The notes below the pieces were generated by a model. That model worked only from the letters and a program-made list of their open reading frames with translations, made no database searches and had not been told where the DNA came from. DNA of 64,000 nt from Gordonia sp. KTR9. Lineage in GTDB: Bacteria; Actinomycetota; Actinomycetes; Mycobacteriales; Mycobacteriaceae. The stretch spans positions 620,001 to 684,000 of the forward strand of contig NC_018581.1 of assembly GCF_000143885.2 (NCBI RefSeq), read 5' to 3'. The translations under genes and the position numbers were made by a program. Each line of letters starts with the position of its first letter. The first letter of the stretch is position 1. Shown in pieces: positions 41,954-51,493 of the stretch.

Positions 41954-43147
41954 TCAGAGGCCCAGGACGGCCTTGTCGATGATCTGGCGCTGGACTTCCG
42001 ACGAGCCGCCGTAGATCGTGACCTTGCGGTAGTTGAGGTAGGTCGGGGCCGCGAGCTGGGCCCACTCGGGGGCGCTCACCTCGGCGCTGCCGTTCGGTGC
42101 CGACGCGTCGAGCTGTGCCACCGGAAGCGAGTCGGGGCCGGCGATGTCGGCGATCAGCTCCATCGCGGCCTGCTGCAGCTGGCTACCGGTCAGCTTGAGC
42201 AGCGACGACGCGGGGTTCGGCTTGCCGTCTGCCGACGACGCGGCGACACGCAGCTGGGTGAGCTCGAGCGCGAGCAGTTCGTTCTCCACCTCGGCCAGAC
42301 GTGCCGCGAACAGCGGATCGTCGAGCAGGCTGCCCTTGGCCGTACGCGTCTGCTTGGCCAGTTCCTTGGCGCGGGCGAGCTTGGCCTTGGTGTAACCGAC
42401 CCGGGCGATGCCGTTGCGCTCGTTGCCGAGCAGGAACTTGGCCTGCGTCCAGCCGCTGTTCTCCTCGCCGACCATGTTCTCCGCGGGGACGCGGACGTCG
42501 TTGAAGAAGACCTCGTTGACCTCGTAGCTGCCGTCGATGAGCTGGATCGGGCGGATCTCGACGCCCGGGGTGTCCATCGGGAACAGGAACATGCTGATGC
42601 CGGCCTGCTTCTTCACGTCCGGGTTGGTGCGCGCGAGGCAGAAGATCCAGTCCGCGAACTGGCCGAGCGTGGTCCAGGTCTTCTGGCCGTTGATCACGTA
42701 GTGGTCACCGTCGCGGACCGCGCGGGTCTTGAGCGACGCCAGATCGGACCCGGCCTCGGGCTCGGAGAAGCCCTGGCACCACCAGATGTCGAGGTTGGCG
42801 GTCTTGGCGAGGAAGCGTTCCTTCATCTCGTCGGACCCGAACTGCGCGATGACCGGGCCGATCATGCCGACGTTGAAGGGGAGCATGTCGGGGACGAACG
42901 CGAGGCTCATCTCCTCGCGGTAGATGTGGTGCTGGATCGGGGTCCAGTCCTTGCCGCCGTGCTCGACGGGCCAGCTCGGGGTGGCGACGCCGTGCTCGTT
43001 GAGGATGCGGGTGGTGGTGACGAGATCCTCGGGGTAATTGAGCTTGCCCTCTTCGCACCGCTTGCGGACGTCTTCGGGGACCTTGGCGAAGATGCTGCGC
43101 AACTCCTCGCGGAAGGCCTCTTCTTCAGGACTGAATGTCAGCTGCAT
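41954..43147 (-). CDS. Acyl-CoA dehydrogenase, second subunit
   Basis: A 397-residue acyl-CoA dehydrogenase with flavin motif WWCQGFSEPEAGSDLASLKT, KTWTTLGQ, and the C-terminal IYGGSSEVQRQIIDKAVLGL. The long helical insertion with LLALELTQLRVAASSADG is characteristic of the FadE subunits that form heterotetramers. The start at 43147 is the first Met of the conserved N-terminus (MQLTFSPEEEAFREELRS). Regulated probably through the palindrome at 43270 and the divergent TetR gene. Confidence 0.87.
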   Translation of the reverse strand: MQLTFSPEEEAFREELRSIFAKVPEDVRKRCEEGKLNYPEDLVTTTRILNEHGVATPSWPVEHGGKDWTPIQHHIYREEMSLAFVPDMLPFNVGMIGPVIAQFGSDEMKERFLAKTANLDIWWCQGFSEPEAGSDLASLKTRAVRDGDHYVINGQKTWTTLGQFADWIFCLARTNPDVKKQAGISMFLFPMDTPGVEIRPIQLIDGSYEVNEVFFNDVRVPAENMVGEENSGWTQAKFLLGNERNGIARVGYTKAKLARAKELAKQTRTAKGSLLDDPLFAARLAEVENELLALELTQLRVAASSADGKPNPASSLLKLTGSQLQQAAMELIADIAGPDSLPVAQLDASAPNGSAEVSAPEWAQLAAPTYLNYRKVTIYGGSSEVQRQIIDKAVLGL

Positions 43148-43269
43148 GGGTTCTTCTCTACTCCTGTCGAAGGTGTCCGTACTCGGGCGACGGCGTCCGG
43201 GCGATGGCGTTCGAACGAGGGCCTCCGTCGTGCGCGGTCCTGCTGGACGAGCCAGCCGAACCACTGGTG

Positions 43270-43287
43270 ACTAAGCGCTTGCTTAGT
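43270..43287. promoter_or_regulatory. TetR operator palindrome
   Basis: ACTAAGC-GCTT-GCTTAGT, a perfect 7-4-7 palindrome between the divergent FadE pair and a TetR gene; its core AAGCGCTTGCTT resembles acyl-CoA-responsive TetR sites. It probably covers the -35 region of the TetR gene, whose -10 may be TATGCC at 43300-43305. Confidence 0.65.
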
Positions 43288-43316
43288 GATAGGTTGCACT
43301 ATGCCGCGCGGGCCGG

Positions 43317-43979
43317 ATGCTGTCAATCACGGCCGTCGCGCAGGCGCCTGACGACCGTTCCGAAGGGATGAATGTGGGCCCGTCCGCCGACCCGGTGCAG
43401 CAGGCGCGGCCGATGGCCGCGCGGGCCCGGCTCCTGCGTGCAGCCGTCGAGGCGTTCGCCGCGAAGGGTTTCAACGGCACCACCACCCGGGACATCGCCA
43501 ACGGCGCGCAGATGAGTTCGGCGGCGGTCTACGTGCACTTCCGCTCCAAAGAGGAGCTGCTGTTCGAGATCTCCGACGCCGGTCACCGCGCCATCCTGGC
43601 GGCGATCGACGAGGCCGACGATCCGTCGGCGTCCCCCGGCGACCGGCTGCGGGCGATCGTCCACGCGTTCACCGAGCACCACGCGCGCGAACATGTGGGC
43701 GGACGGGTGGTGAACTACGAGCTGAACTCGCTCGCACCCGACCACCTGGACACCGTGATGGCCATGCGCCGCGAGATCACCCGGCGAGTGCGGGCAGTCG
43801 TCGACGCCGGCCTCGACGACGGCGACTTCGCCGTCGCCGATTCGCTCGCCACCACCAACGCGATGTTGTCCATGGGAATCGATGTCGCGCGTTGGTATCG
43901 CGAGGGCGGTGCGCTGTCGCCGACGCAGATGGGCGACTTCTATGCCGAACTGGCCATGCGGATGGTCGGTTCGTCGTAG
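43317..43979 (+). CDS. TetR family transcriptional regulator
   Basis: A TetR protein of up to 220 residues: HTH at about 46-80 (TTRDIANGAQMSSAAVYVHF) and a helical ligand domain. The ATG at 43317 lies about 11 bases after a possible -10, and a leaderless start there is plausible; ATG 43368 is the alternative (203 residues) but with GAAGGG too close to it. It diverges from the FadE pair with the palindrome at 43270 between them, so it probably represses that operon until an acyl-CoA intermediate binds. Confidence 0.87.
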   Translation: MLSITAVAQAPDDRSEGMNVGPSADPVQQARPMAARARLLRAAVEAFAAKGFNGTTTRDIANGAQMSSAAVYVHFRSKEELLFEISDAGHRAILAAIDEADDPSASPGDRLRAIVHAFTEHHAREHVGGRVVNYELNSLAPDHLDTVMAMRREITRRVRAVVDAGLDDGDFAVADSLATTNAMLSMGIDVARWYREGGALSPTQMGDFYAELAMRMVGSS

Positions 43980-44005
43980 TCGGCCGGTCGGCCTGTCGGC
44001 CCGGG

Positions 44006-45268
44006 TCAACTCCTCGCGACCGGCTCGGCTCTCGGGAACGTCTCGCCGGCGACCGTGTCCGTGCCCCTCACCGCGCCCGATGACCGACGGCGTGTGACGA
44101 CGGTGAGTGTCGCGCCGATGAGCGCGATGATGAGTACGTAGCAGACGTAGCCGATGATCGTGTCGCGTAGTCCTATGTGCGACACCAGGATTCCGGCGAT
44201 GACAGCAGGCGCGCTGAATGCGAGGTAGCTCGCCACGAAGACCGAGGAGTAGACCTGGCCGCGCTGGGTCGCCGGCGTGGCGGCCGAGATGTTGTCCATC
44301 GCCCCGAGGAAGGTCGACGCCCATCCCGAGCCGGCCACGATGGAGCCGATGACGTACAGGGGCAGGGATTCGACGAGAACCCCGGACAGAGAGATCAGCA
44401 CGCCCGCGGCGAGCGCGGGATAGCCGAAGGCCGACTTGACGGTCGACGAACGGCCGGTGATCAGCAACGAGGTCATCGCCGCGCAGGCGAAGAAGCCGAA
44501 CAGGACCAGGCCGGCGGCACCGTGATTGGTGACGCCGAAGACGCTGGACACCGCCGACGACCCGAGGGACAGGTACAGCCCGGCGAGCGACCAGGTGGCG
44601 ATGAGTGCCGGAGCCGAGGCGAGAAACGCGCCGCGGACCACCCGGGGCACGCTGATCTGCGGGGCGAGTGTCACCGCGAGGTGCCGCCGGGACTCGAAGC
44701 CACCCCGCTGCCCGGTCTCGGGGACCACGAGCAGGGCGATCAGCAGGCCGGCCAACAGAGACAGGATGATCTCGAAAACGAGAATGCGAGGGGCCGGGGC
44801 GTATTCGACCAGCAGTCCGGCGACGGCCACTCCGCAGGCCAGGCCCATCGCTGGGGCCGCGCCGACGATCGCCGAACCCATGCGGGCGGTGGGTTGCAGG
44901 TCGACGGTCGTCGCGGTCAGCGTGCCCATGGCCGCGCCGGTGGCCAGGCCCTGCAGGGCGCGGGCCGCGAGAAGCGTGCCGACGTCGCCTGCGACCACGA
45001 ACAGGATCATGCTGATGATCAGCAGGACCAGGGCGACCGCGAGTACCGGGCGGCGACCGATGTGGTCGGACAACGAGCCGACAGTCAGGAGGCTCATCAG
45101 CATGGTGACGACGTAGACCGCGAAGACCAGGGTGAGCGTCAATGAGGAGAAGCCCCACAACTCCTGGTAGACGGGATATAGAGGAGAGGGTGCGGCCGAG
45201 GCGAACAGGACCATCACAGAGGTCGCGGCGATCAGCCAGAACGCGCGATGTGGGTGTAGCGGCGCCAT
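44006..45268 (-). CDS. MFS transporter (12 helices)
   Basis: A 420-residue major facilitator. Motif A is GSLSDHIGRRPVL (about 65-77), with about 12 hydrophobic segments and an antiporter-like motif (GLACGVAVAGLLVEY). A strong AAGGAG lies seven bases upstream of the ATG. Divergent from a TetR gene with a clear palindrome between them, an arrangement usual for inducible exporters. Substrate unknown. Confidence 0.88.
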   Translation of the reverse strand: MAPLHPHRAFWLIAATSVMVLFASAAPSPLYPVYQELWGFSSLTLTLVFAVYVVTMLMSLLTVGSLSDHIGRRPVLAVALVLLIISMILFVVAGDVGTLLAARALQGLATGAAMGTLTATTVDLQPTARMGSAIVGAAPAMGLACGVAVAGLLVEYAPAPRILVFEIILSLLAGLLIALLVVPETGQRGGFESRRHLAVTLAPQISVPRVVRGAFLASAPALIATWSLAGLYLSLGSSAVSSVFGVTNHGAAGLVLFGFFACAAMTSLLITGRSSTVKSAFGYPALAAGVLISLSGVLVESLPLYVIGSIVAGSGWASTFLGAMDNISAATPATQRGQVYSSVFVASYLAFSAPAVIAGILVSHIGLRDTIIGYVCYVLIIALIGATLTVVTRRRSSGAVRGTDTVAGETFPRAEPVARS

Positions 45269-45279
45269 CTCGTCTCCTT

Positions 45280-45299
45280 AACGCAAAAATCCTTGCGTT
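45280..45299. promoter_or_regulatory. Operator palindrome between MFS and TetR genes
   Basis: AACGCAA-AAATCC-TTGCGTT, a perfect 7-6-7 palindrome, 12 bp upstream of the MFS start. The TetR gene on the other side has a -10-like AATAAT (45344-45349) six bases before its ATG, so it is probably leaderless. Confidence 0.65.
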
Positions 45300-45355
45300 T
45301 ACGAAAGTAGCGGTGCCGGGACCCCAAAAGCAATCGGCTTTGCAATAATGGTCGC

Positions 45356-45970
45356 ATGACGAGTGCCAGTGCACCAGCCCAGTCAGGGGCGGCCGGTTCC
45401 GGTGCACCCGCGCGGCGGCCCGGTGGCCGCAGCGCCCGGGTGCAGTCCGCCGTGTATTCGGCGGTCGGTCAGCTCGTCGGTGCCGGACGCCGCGAGACGA
45501 TGACGATCCCTGAGGTCGCCGAACTCGCCGGGGTCAATCCGACGAGCATCTATCGTCGGTGGGGGTCGATCGACGCACTGCTCGGGGAGGTTGCCGTTGC
45601 GGCCCTGACGCAGGGCGAACCGCTACCCGACACCGGCACCCTCGTCGACGATCTGTCCGAGTGGGCGCAGATCATCGCCGCCGACATCGCGCGCCCCAAG
45701 CGCCGGGCGTATCTGCGCGCCATGGTCGCGGCCCGCGAGGACATCGTCGAGGTCTGTCCGTGCTGGGAGATCCGGCGGGAGCACGCCGAACAGATGATCG
45801 CGCGGGCGCAGGAGCGCGGCGAACCCACCCCGTCGGTGCGTCAGGTGCTCGACCACGTGATCGCCCCCCTGTACCACCACGCGGTGTTCGGGCTCGAACT
45901 CGACGCCGATCACGCCCGCCGACTGGTCGGTGACGTCTTCTCGATGATCGGGGCCGCGCCAAGACGGTAG
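45356..45970 (+). CDS. TetR family transcriptional regulator
   Basis: A 204-residue TetR protein with a Pro/Ala/Gly-rich N-terminal ~25 residues, HTH at about 45-72 (TIPEVAELAGVNPTSIYRRW) and a TetR_C-like ligand domain. WEIRREHAEQM in the ligand domain and the Y-R-R-W HTH end resemble the TetR subgroup next to MFS exporters. Likely repressor of the divergent MFS gene and of itself through 45280-45299. Only nine bases separate it from the amidase. Confidence 0.87.
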   Translation: MTSASAPAQSGAAGSGAPARRPGGRSARVQSAVYSAVGQLVGAGRRETMTIPEVAELAGVNPTSIYRRWGSIDALLGEVAVAALTQGEPLPDTGTLVDDLSEWAQIIAADIARPKRRAYLRAMVAAREDIVEVCPCWEIRREHAEQMIARAQERGEPTPSVRQVLDHVIAPLYHHAVFGLELDADHARRLVGDVFSMIGAAPRR

Positions 45971-45979
45971 GGTCCGGGC

Positions 45980-47392
45980 ATGAAACACGTCCACGCGTTC
46001 ACCGACGACGCACTCGGCGAGCACGACGCGGTCGGCATCGCCGACGCGATCTCCTCCGGTCGGATCTCCGCCGCGGAAGCGGTCGAGGCCGCGATCGCCC
46101 GGGTCGACGCCGTCAACCCGCACCTCAACGCGATCGCCTTCGACGACCGCGAGCGCGCCCGGAAACGCGCTGTCGACAACGACTTTCCGCTGGGATCGTT
46201 CATCGGGGTGCCGTCGATCATCAAGAACAACACCGACTTCGCGGGACTGCCGACCTGCCATGGGTCGGCTGCGGTGCCACCGCGGCCGGCCGCGGCCAAC
46301 GAGGCCTTCACCAACCAGTTCCTGGCCAGCGGGGTCAACGTCGTCGGAGCGTCGACGATGCCCGCCTTCGGGCTGACCTCGACGACGGAGTTCGTCGACC
46401 GTGAGCCGACGCGCAACCCGTGGGACACCGACTACTCCTCGGGTGGTTCGTCCGGCGGTTCGGCGGCGCTGGTCGCTTCCGGTGCATTGCCGATCGCACA
46501 CGCCAACGACGGTGGTGGGTCGATCCGGATTCCGGCCGCGATCTGTGGTCTGGTGGGGCTCAAGCCGAGCCGCGGGCGGGTCGAGTCGTCGAAAGAGACG
46601 CGCGACGCGCCGATCGACCTGGTGTCCAACGGGATCGTCAGCCGTTCGGTGCGCGACACCGCGCGGTTCCTGGCCGACACGCAGGGTTTCCGGCCCGCGC
46701 CCGGGATGCCGCCCGTCGGGGTCGTCGAAGGTCCGGGCACCAAGCGACTGAAGATCGCGCTGATCACCGAACCGCTGACCGGCTCCCTGCTCGACCGGGA
46801 CACCCAGCGGTGCGTCGCCGAGGCGGCAGAGCTCGTCGAGTCTCTCGGGCACCGCACCGAGATGGTGCCGTTGCCGGTCGACCGTGACTACGTCCGGGAC
46901 TTCATCGACTACTGGTCATTGTTGGCCCTGGCGCTGGATCGGTTCGGAAAGCGGGTGGTCGACAAGGGATTCGATCGGTCGCAGGTGGACTCGTTCACCC
47001 GCGGTCTGTCGCGCAACGCTCTGCGCCACTTCTATCGGCTACCCGGTGCGGTCCGGGGGCTGAAGAAGTCCACCGCCACGATCCGGGGTCTGCACGACAC
47101 CTTCGACGTGATCCTCACCCCGACCGTCGTCCACGCGACCCCCGAGATCGGATATCTCGATCCGGCAATCGAATTCGACGAGGCCATGGACCGGCTGACC
47201 GGATTCATCGCGTTCACCCCGGCCAACAACACCGCCGGCACCCCGGCGATCAGTCTGCCTCTCGGACAGACGGAGTCGGGCATGCCCGTGGGCATCCATT
47301 TCGCCGCCGACCTCGGTCAGGAACGCACACTCCTCGAGTTGGCCTTCGAGCTCGAGGCTGCCGCGCCGTTCGCACGGATCCAGGACGCCTGA
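45980..47392 (+). CDS. Amidase signature family hydrolase
   Basis: A 470-residue amidase-signature enzyme with the Ser-cisSer-Lys triad: K82 in GVPSIIKNN, S157 in the Gly/Ser-rich YSSGGSSGGSAALVASG and nucleophile S181 in NDGGGSIRIPA. It hydrolyses an amide bond in a small molecule; substrate unknown. It is nine bases after the TetR gene and probably co-transcribed with it, so the MFS exporter, TetR and amidase may form one detoxification unit. Confidence 0.9.
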   Translation: MKHVHAFTDDALGEHDAVGIADAISSGRISAAEAVEAAIARVDAVNPHLNAIAFDDRERARKRAVDNDFPLGSFIGVPSIIKNNTDFAGLPTCHGSAAVPPRPAAANEAFTNQFLASGVNVVGASTMPAFGLTSTTEFVDREPTRNPWDTDYSSGGSSGGSAALVASGALPIAHANDGGGSIRIPAAICGLVGLKPSRGRVESSKETRDAPIDLVSNGIVSRSVRDTARFLADTQGFRPAPGMPPVGVVEGPGTKRLKIALITEPLTGSLLDRDTQRCVAEAAELVESLGHRTEMVPLPVDRDYVRDFIDYWSLLALALDRFGKRVVDKGFDRSQVDSFTRGLSRNALRHFYRLPGAVRGLKKSTATIRGLHDTFDVILTPTVVHATPEIGYLDPAIEFDEAMDRLTGFIAFTPANNTAGTPAISLPLGQTESGMPVGIHFAADLGQERTLLELAFELEAAAPFARIQDA

Positions 47393-47417
47393 CTCGCGTA
47401 ATCCGTTCCCGCGGTGA

Positions 47418-47534
47418 CGTTTCCGTCGCGCTGATTGGATTCGATAAGCGGGACGGAAACGGCGACGCGGGAGTGCGATCGTCGGCGAGCGCCAACAACA
47501 GACGCACCACCGGAAGCCGATGGTGCGTCTGTTG
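47418..47534. terminator. Two hairpins between convergent genes
   Basis: CGTTTCCGTC (47418-47427) pairs with GACGGAAACG (47452-47461). CAACAGACGCACCA (47496-47509) pairs with its exact complement (47521-47534) around an 11-nt loop. They fill the 170-bp gap between the amidase stop (47392) and the symporter stop (47563). No gene is visible in the gap. Confidence 0.7.
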
Positions 47535-47562
47535 GTCGGTGGATCTGGCGGGCGCGAGTTGC

Positions 47563-49215
47563 CTAGTGCTGCACGGCCTTCTCCGCGCCGATGCCGGTGA
47601 GGGAGCGGACCTCCATCTCGGCGTTGCGCTCCGGGGTGCCGTTGTCCGACGGGGTCGTCAGCGTGCCGACGATACCGAGGACGAAGGCCAGCGGGATCGA
47701 GATGATGCCCGGGTTGGCCAGGGGGAACCAGGCGAAGTCGGCGCCGGAGATCATGGCGGTCGACGACCCGGAGACGGCGGGGGAGAAGATGATCAGCACG
47801 ATCGTGGAGATCAGGCCGCCGTACATGCTCCACAGGGCGCCGCGGGTGTTGAAGCGCTTCCAGTAGAGCGAGTAGACGATCGTCGGCAGGTTCGCGGCCG
47901 CGGCGATCGCAAAGGCCAGCGCCACCAGGAAGGCGATGTTCTGGCCGTTGGCGAGGATGCCGAGGATGATGCTCACGATGCCGAGGACGACGACGGTGTA
48001 CCGCGAGACGCGGACCTGGTCGGCCTCACTTGCCTTGTTGCGCTTGATCACCGACGCGTAGATGTCGTGGGCGAACGACGCCGACGCGGTGATGGCGAGG
48101 CCGGCGACCACGGCGAGGATGGTCGCGAAGGCGACCGCCGAGATGATGCCCAGGAGGACGACGCCGCCGAGCTCGAACGCCAACAGTGGTGCCGCGGAGT
48201 TCTGTCCGCCGGCCGCGTCGAGGATCTTGTCCGGTCCGACCAGGGCGGCCGCACCGTAACCGAGCACCAGCGTGAACAGGTAGAAGGCACCGATCAGGGC
48301 GATGGCCCAGACCACCGACTTGCGGGCCTCCTTGGCGGTCGGCACGGTGTAGAAGCGCATCAGCACGTGCGGCAGTCCCGCGGTGCCGAGGACGAGTGCG
48401 ATGGCGAGCGAGATGAAGTTGATCTGACTCGTGAGCGAACCGCCGTACTGGGCGCCGGGAGCGAGAACGTCACGCGAGGCGACCTTTTCGCTGGTCGAGT
48501 CGGTGACGGCGTCCTGTGCCGCCCCGAGGATCGACGACAGGTTCATGCCGAACTTGGCCAGGACGATGACGGTCATGATGCCGGCACCCGCGATGAGCAG
48601 GACGGCCTTGATGATCTGCACCCAGGTGGTGCCCTTCATGCCGCCGATGAGCACGTAGACGATCATCAGCGCACCGACGACGGCGATGACGATGGACTGG
48701 CCGACGCGTCCCTCGATGTCGAGGAGCAGCGCGACCAGGCCACCGGCGCCGGCCATCTGGGCGAGCAGGTAGAACAGCGACACGGCGAGGGTGGAGATCG
48801 CCGCGGCCAGGCGGACGGGGCGTTGCTTGAGCCGGAAGCTGAGGACGTCGGCCATCGTGAACTTGCCGGTGTTGCGCAGCAATTCGGCCACGAGCAGCAG
48901 GGCGACGAGCCACGCGACGAGGAATCCGATGGAGTAGAGGAAGCCGTCGTAGCCGTAGACCGCGATGGCGCCCGCGATGCCGAGGAAGCTGGCTGCCGAG
49001 AGGTAGTCGCCGGCGATGGCGATCCCGTTCTGCGGTCCGGAGAATCCGCGGCCGCCGGTGAAGAAGTCGGCGGCGGTGGTGTTGTTCTTGCTGGCCTTGA
49101 TGACAACGAACATCGTGACCGCGACGAAGGCGGCGAAGATGGCGATGTTGGCGACAGGGCTGCCGACGGTCGCCGCGAGGACGGTCACATCGGTGGTGTG
49201 GACATTCACGTTCAC
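47563..49215 (-). CDS. Cation:monocarboxylate symporter (SSS family, ActP/MctC-like)
   Basis: A 550-residue solute:sodium symporter with about 13 membrane helices. The N-terminal helix-2 segment FFTGGRGFSGPQNGIAIAGDYLSAASFLG and GTAGLPHVLMRFYTVP are characteristic of the acetate permease ActP and corynebacterial MctC (pyruvate/acetate/propionate uptake). The start overlaps the stop of the small DUF485 gene (ATGA), the usual yjcH-actP arrangement. Likely imports short monocarboxylates; exact substrate unproved. Confidence 0.88.
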   Translation of the reverse strand: MNVNVHTTDVTVLAATVGSPVANIAIFAAFVAVTMFVVIKASKNNTTAADFFTGGRGFSGPQNGIAIAGDYLSAASFLGIAGAIAVYGYDGFLYSIGFLVAWLVALLLVAELLRNTGKFTMADVLSFRLKQRPVRLAAAISTLAVSLFYLLAQMAGAGGLVALLLDIEGRVGQSIVIAVVGALMIVYVLIGGMKGTTWVQIIKAVLLIAGAGIMTVIVLAKFGMNLSSILGAAQDAVTDSTSEKVASRDVLAPGAQYGGSLTSQINFISLAIALVLGTAGLPHVLMRFYTVPTAKEARKSVVWAIALIGAFYLFTLVLGYGAAALVGPDKILDAAGGQNSAAPLLAFELGGVVLLGIISAVAFATILAVVAGLAITASASFAHDIYASVIKRNKASEADQVRVSRYTVVVLGIVSIILGILANGQNIAFLVALAFAIAAAANLPTIVYSLYWKRFNTRGALWSMYGGLISTIVLIIFSPAVSGSSTAMISGADFAWFPLANPGIISIPLAFVLGIVGTLTTPSDNGTPERNAEMEVRSLTGIGAEKAVQH

Positions 49216-49568
49216 AGCGAGGGACCGCCTTCCATCTCGTTGCGGATCGCCTCGGCCTTCGGGTCGAGGTGGCGATTGGCGAAGCGTACGTACATGCCGG
49301 TGATGACGAACGTGCTGACGAACTGCAGCAGACCGAGGATGAGACCGAGGTTGATGTTGCCCCAGACCCGGGTCGCCATGAAGTCATGCGCGAACGCGCC
49401 GAGTAGCACGTAGAGGGCGTACCAGATCAGGAAGAACGCGGTGAGCGGGAAGACGAACTTCCGCAGGGTCCGCCGCAGTTCCTGGAACTCCGGACTGGCC
49501 TGCATCTCGATGAATTCTTCGCCGGTCGGCGCGTGTGGCGCCGGTGGTGGTTGGTCGACGGTCGACAC
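49212..49568 (-). CDS. DUF485 membrane protein
   Basis: A 118-residue DUF485 protein with two transmembrane helices (about 39-61 and 73-96), preceded by a Pro-rich soluble stretch. DUF485 genes (yjcH in E. coli) regularly precede acetate-type SSS permeases and overlap them, as here. Role in the transporter is unknown, probably assembly or modulation. The region 49569-49741 upstream holds no gene; TGTGA-like half-sites (for example at 49594 and two GATCACA copies about 25 bp apart) could be CRP/GlxR sites, but none is a full palindrome. Confidence 0.85.
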   Translation of the reverse strand: MSTVDQPPPAPHAPTGEEFIEMQASPEFQELRRTLRKFVFPLTAFFLIWYALYVLLGAFAHDFMATRVWGNINLGLILGLLQFVSTFVITGMYVRFANRHLDPKAEAIRNEMEGGPSL

Positions 49569-49741
49569 GTTTCCTCCCAGGGTGACGTGGCCACATGTGT
49601 GATGGCTCTACGACAGTCAGCCTGAATGAGGTCCAGATCACAGGCAATCGGGTGGCCTGGATCACACGCCGAAGCCCGCATCCTGTGCGACGGACGGTCG
49701 GTGACATCCGACGAACGGCGAGCGGTCACCCCTCCGATCGG

Positions 49742-51493
49742 TCAGTCCGACGCCCGTCCGGGTGTGCGGTCCAGGCCCATCCCGACGCGTTCGGGCACGT
49801 GCATCCGAGCGAACGTGCGCGCGAGATCGGCGGGTACCCGACGCCGGGTCATCCGGCTGACCAGCACCATCGTGCCGAACGCGAGAGGGACCGTGACCGC
49901 GGCCGGGTAGCCGATGACGACCTCGAGCCACCCGCCCAGCACGTCGTCGTCGGCGACGCCCGCGATCGCCAGCATCGTCGCCGAACCCGACGACGCGCCG
50001 CCGACGATGAGCCCGGCGATGGCGCCGACCGCCGTCAGCCCGCGCCACCAGATCCCCAGTACCAGCAGCGGGCACAGCGTCGACGCGGCGACCGCGAACA
50101 CCAGTCCGACGGTCCGGGACAGTTCGAGGGAGGCGGCCGCCAGCGACAGGCCGATCGGGATCAGTCCGCCGATGACCGCGGCCACCCGGAAATCGCGGAC
50201 GCGACCCCGCAGCAGATCGGTGGCGAGCGCGCCGGCGACCGACACCAGCAACCCCGACGAGGTGGCGAGGAAGGCGGCGATCGCCCCCGCTGCGACGAGG
50301 GCGGCCAGGATCTGGCCGGCGATCCCGCCAACGGCCGCGCTGGGCAACAGCAGGACCGCGGCGTCGGCGGTGCCGGTGATCAGCAGTTCGGGGACGTAGA
50401 GCCGCGCGAACACGCCCAGCAGGATGGGGAAGAGATAGAACAGCGACAGCAGGGCGATGACGGCCAGCGCCGTCCGTCGAGCCGATCGACCGTCGGGGTT
50501 GGTGTAGAAGCGCACCAGCACGTGCGGCAGACCCATCACGCCGAGGAACGTCGCGATGATCAGCGACAGCACCTGGTAGAGCGGATGATTCCCGCCGAAC
50601 CCACCACCGGGGGCGATCCAGTCGGCGTTCTGCGTCGGCGCGCCCGCGACGACGGGGGTCGCCGCTCCGGCGTCGAGAAAGATGGTGGAACCGGCGGAGA
50701 TCACGTGCGGTCCGGTGGTGGCCACGGGCGCGTCGTCGACGACGATTCCGTCCAGCATCCCGGTGACCCGCACGCCGGTGGTCTCGGCGACGGTGACCGA
50801 CACATCGGTGGTGACGTCGACGGTGGTCGCGGTGGTGATGCGTGGCGGCGCGGGTTCACCGATTGGGGTGGGGTCCTGGGCGAAGACGCCGATCAGGACG
50901 AGGGCGGGAACCGCGATCGCGGTCAGTTTGAGCCAGTACTGGAAGGCCTGCACGAAGGTGATCGACCGCATGCCGCCGCCGACGACGTTCACGATGACGA
51001 TCAGGCCGACGCCGACCACGCCGGCCCACACCGGGGCGCCGAGCAGGATGTTGAGGGTGAGGCCCGCGCCCTGGAACTGGGGGATGAGGTACAGCACGCA
51101 CACGACGACCACGACGAGCATCGCCGTCTTCCGCGCGGCCGTGGAGGCGAGGCGGAACTCGGCGAAGTCGGGCACCGTGTAGGCCCCGGAACGACGCAGT
51201 GGCGCAGCGACGAACAGCAACAGGCCCAGGTATCCGGCGGTGAACCCCACGGGGTACCAGAGGGCATCGGCGCCGTACTTCGCGATGAGCCCGGCGACTC
51301 CGAGGAACGATGCCGCCGACAGGTATTCGCCGGACACCGCGGCGGCGTTCCACCTCGAGCCGACGGTCCGGGACGCCACGAGGAAATCGGAGGTGGTGCG
51401 CGAGAACCGGCCGCCCCACGCACCCACGACGATGGTGGCGATGGCGGCGACGAACAGACCGACCGCGGTGAGGGCGTGGACCTCGGCCGTCAC
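49742..51493 (-). CDS. Solute:sodium symporter (SSS family), second copy
   Basis: A 583-residue SSS permease related to the one at 47563: FLVASRTVGSRWNAAAVSGEYLSAASFLG near the N-terminus and GVMGLPHVLVRFYTNPDG in the middle. It has a long extracytoplasmic insertion of about 85 residues, rich in Thr/Val (around 215-300), that the first symporter has in different form. The GTG start overlaps the previous stop (GTGA). It is last in an operon that encodes a two-component system, suggesting the sensor controls this transporter. Substrate probably a carboxylate, by family. Confidence 0.86.
   Translation of the reverse strand: MTAEVHALTAVGLFVAAIATIVVGAWGGRFSRTTSDFLVASRTVGSRWNAAAVSGEYLSAASFLGVAGLIAKYGADALWYPVGFTAGYLGLLLFVAAPLRRSGAYTVPDFAEFRLASTAARKTAMLVVVVVCVLYLIPQFQGAGLTLNILLGAPVWAGVVGVGLIVIVNVVGGGMRSITFVQAFQYWLKLTAIAVPALVLIGVFAQDPTPIGEPAPPRITTATTVDVTTDVSVTVAETTGVRVTGMLDGIVVDDAPVATTGPHVISAGSTIFLDAGAATPVVAGAPTQNADWIAPGGGFGGNHPLYQVLSLIIATFLGVMGLPHVLVRFYTNPDGRSARRTALAVIALLSLFYLFPILLGVFARLYVPELLITGTADAAVLLLPSAAVGGIAGQILAALVAAGAIAAFLATSSGLLVSVAGALATDLLRGRVRDFRVAAVIGGLIPIGLSLAAASLELSRTVGLVFAVAASTLCPLLVLGIWWRGLTAVGAIAGLIVGGASSGSATMLAIAGVADDDVLGGWLEVVIGYPAAVTVPLAFGTMVLVSRMTRRRVPADLARTFARMHVPERVGMGLDRTPGRASD

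Noticed and set aside
49569..49741. A full CRP/GlxR site upstream of the DUF485-symporter operon
   Set aside because: Several TGTGA-like half-sites exist but no TGTGA-N6-TCACA palindrome at the right spacing.
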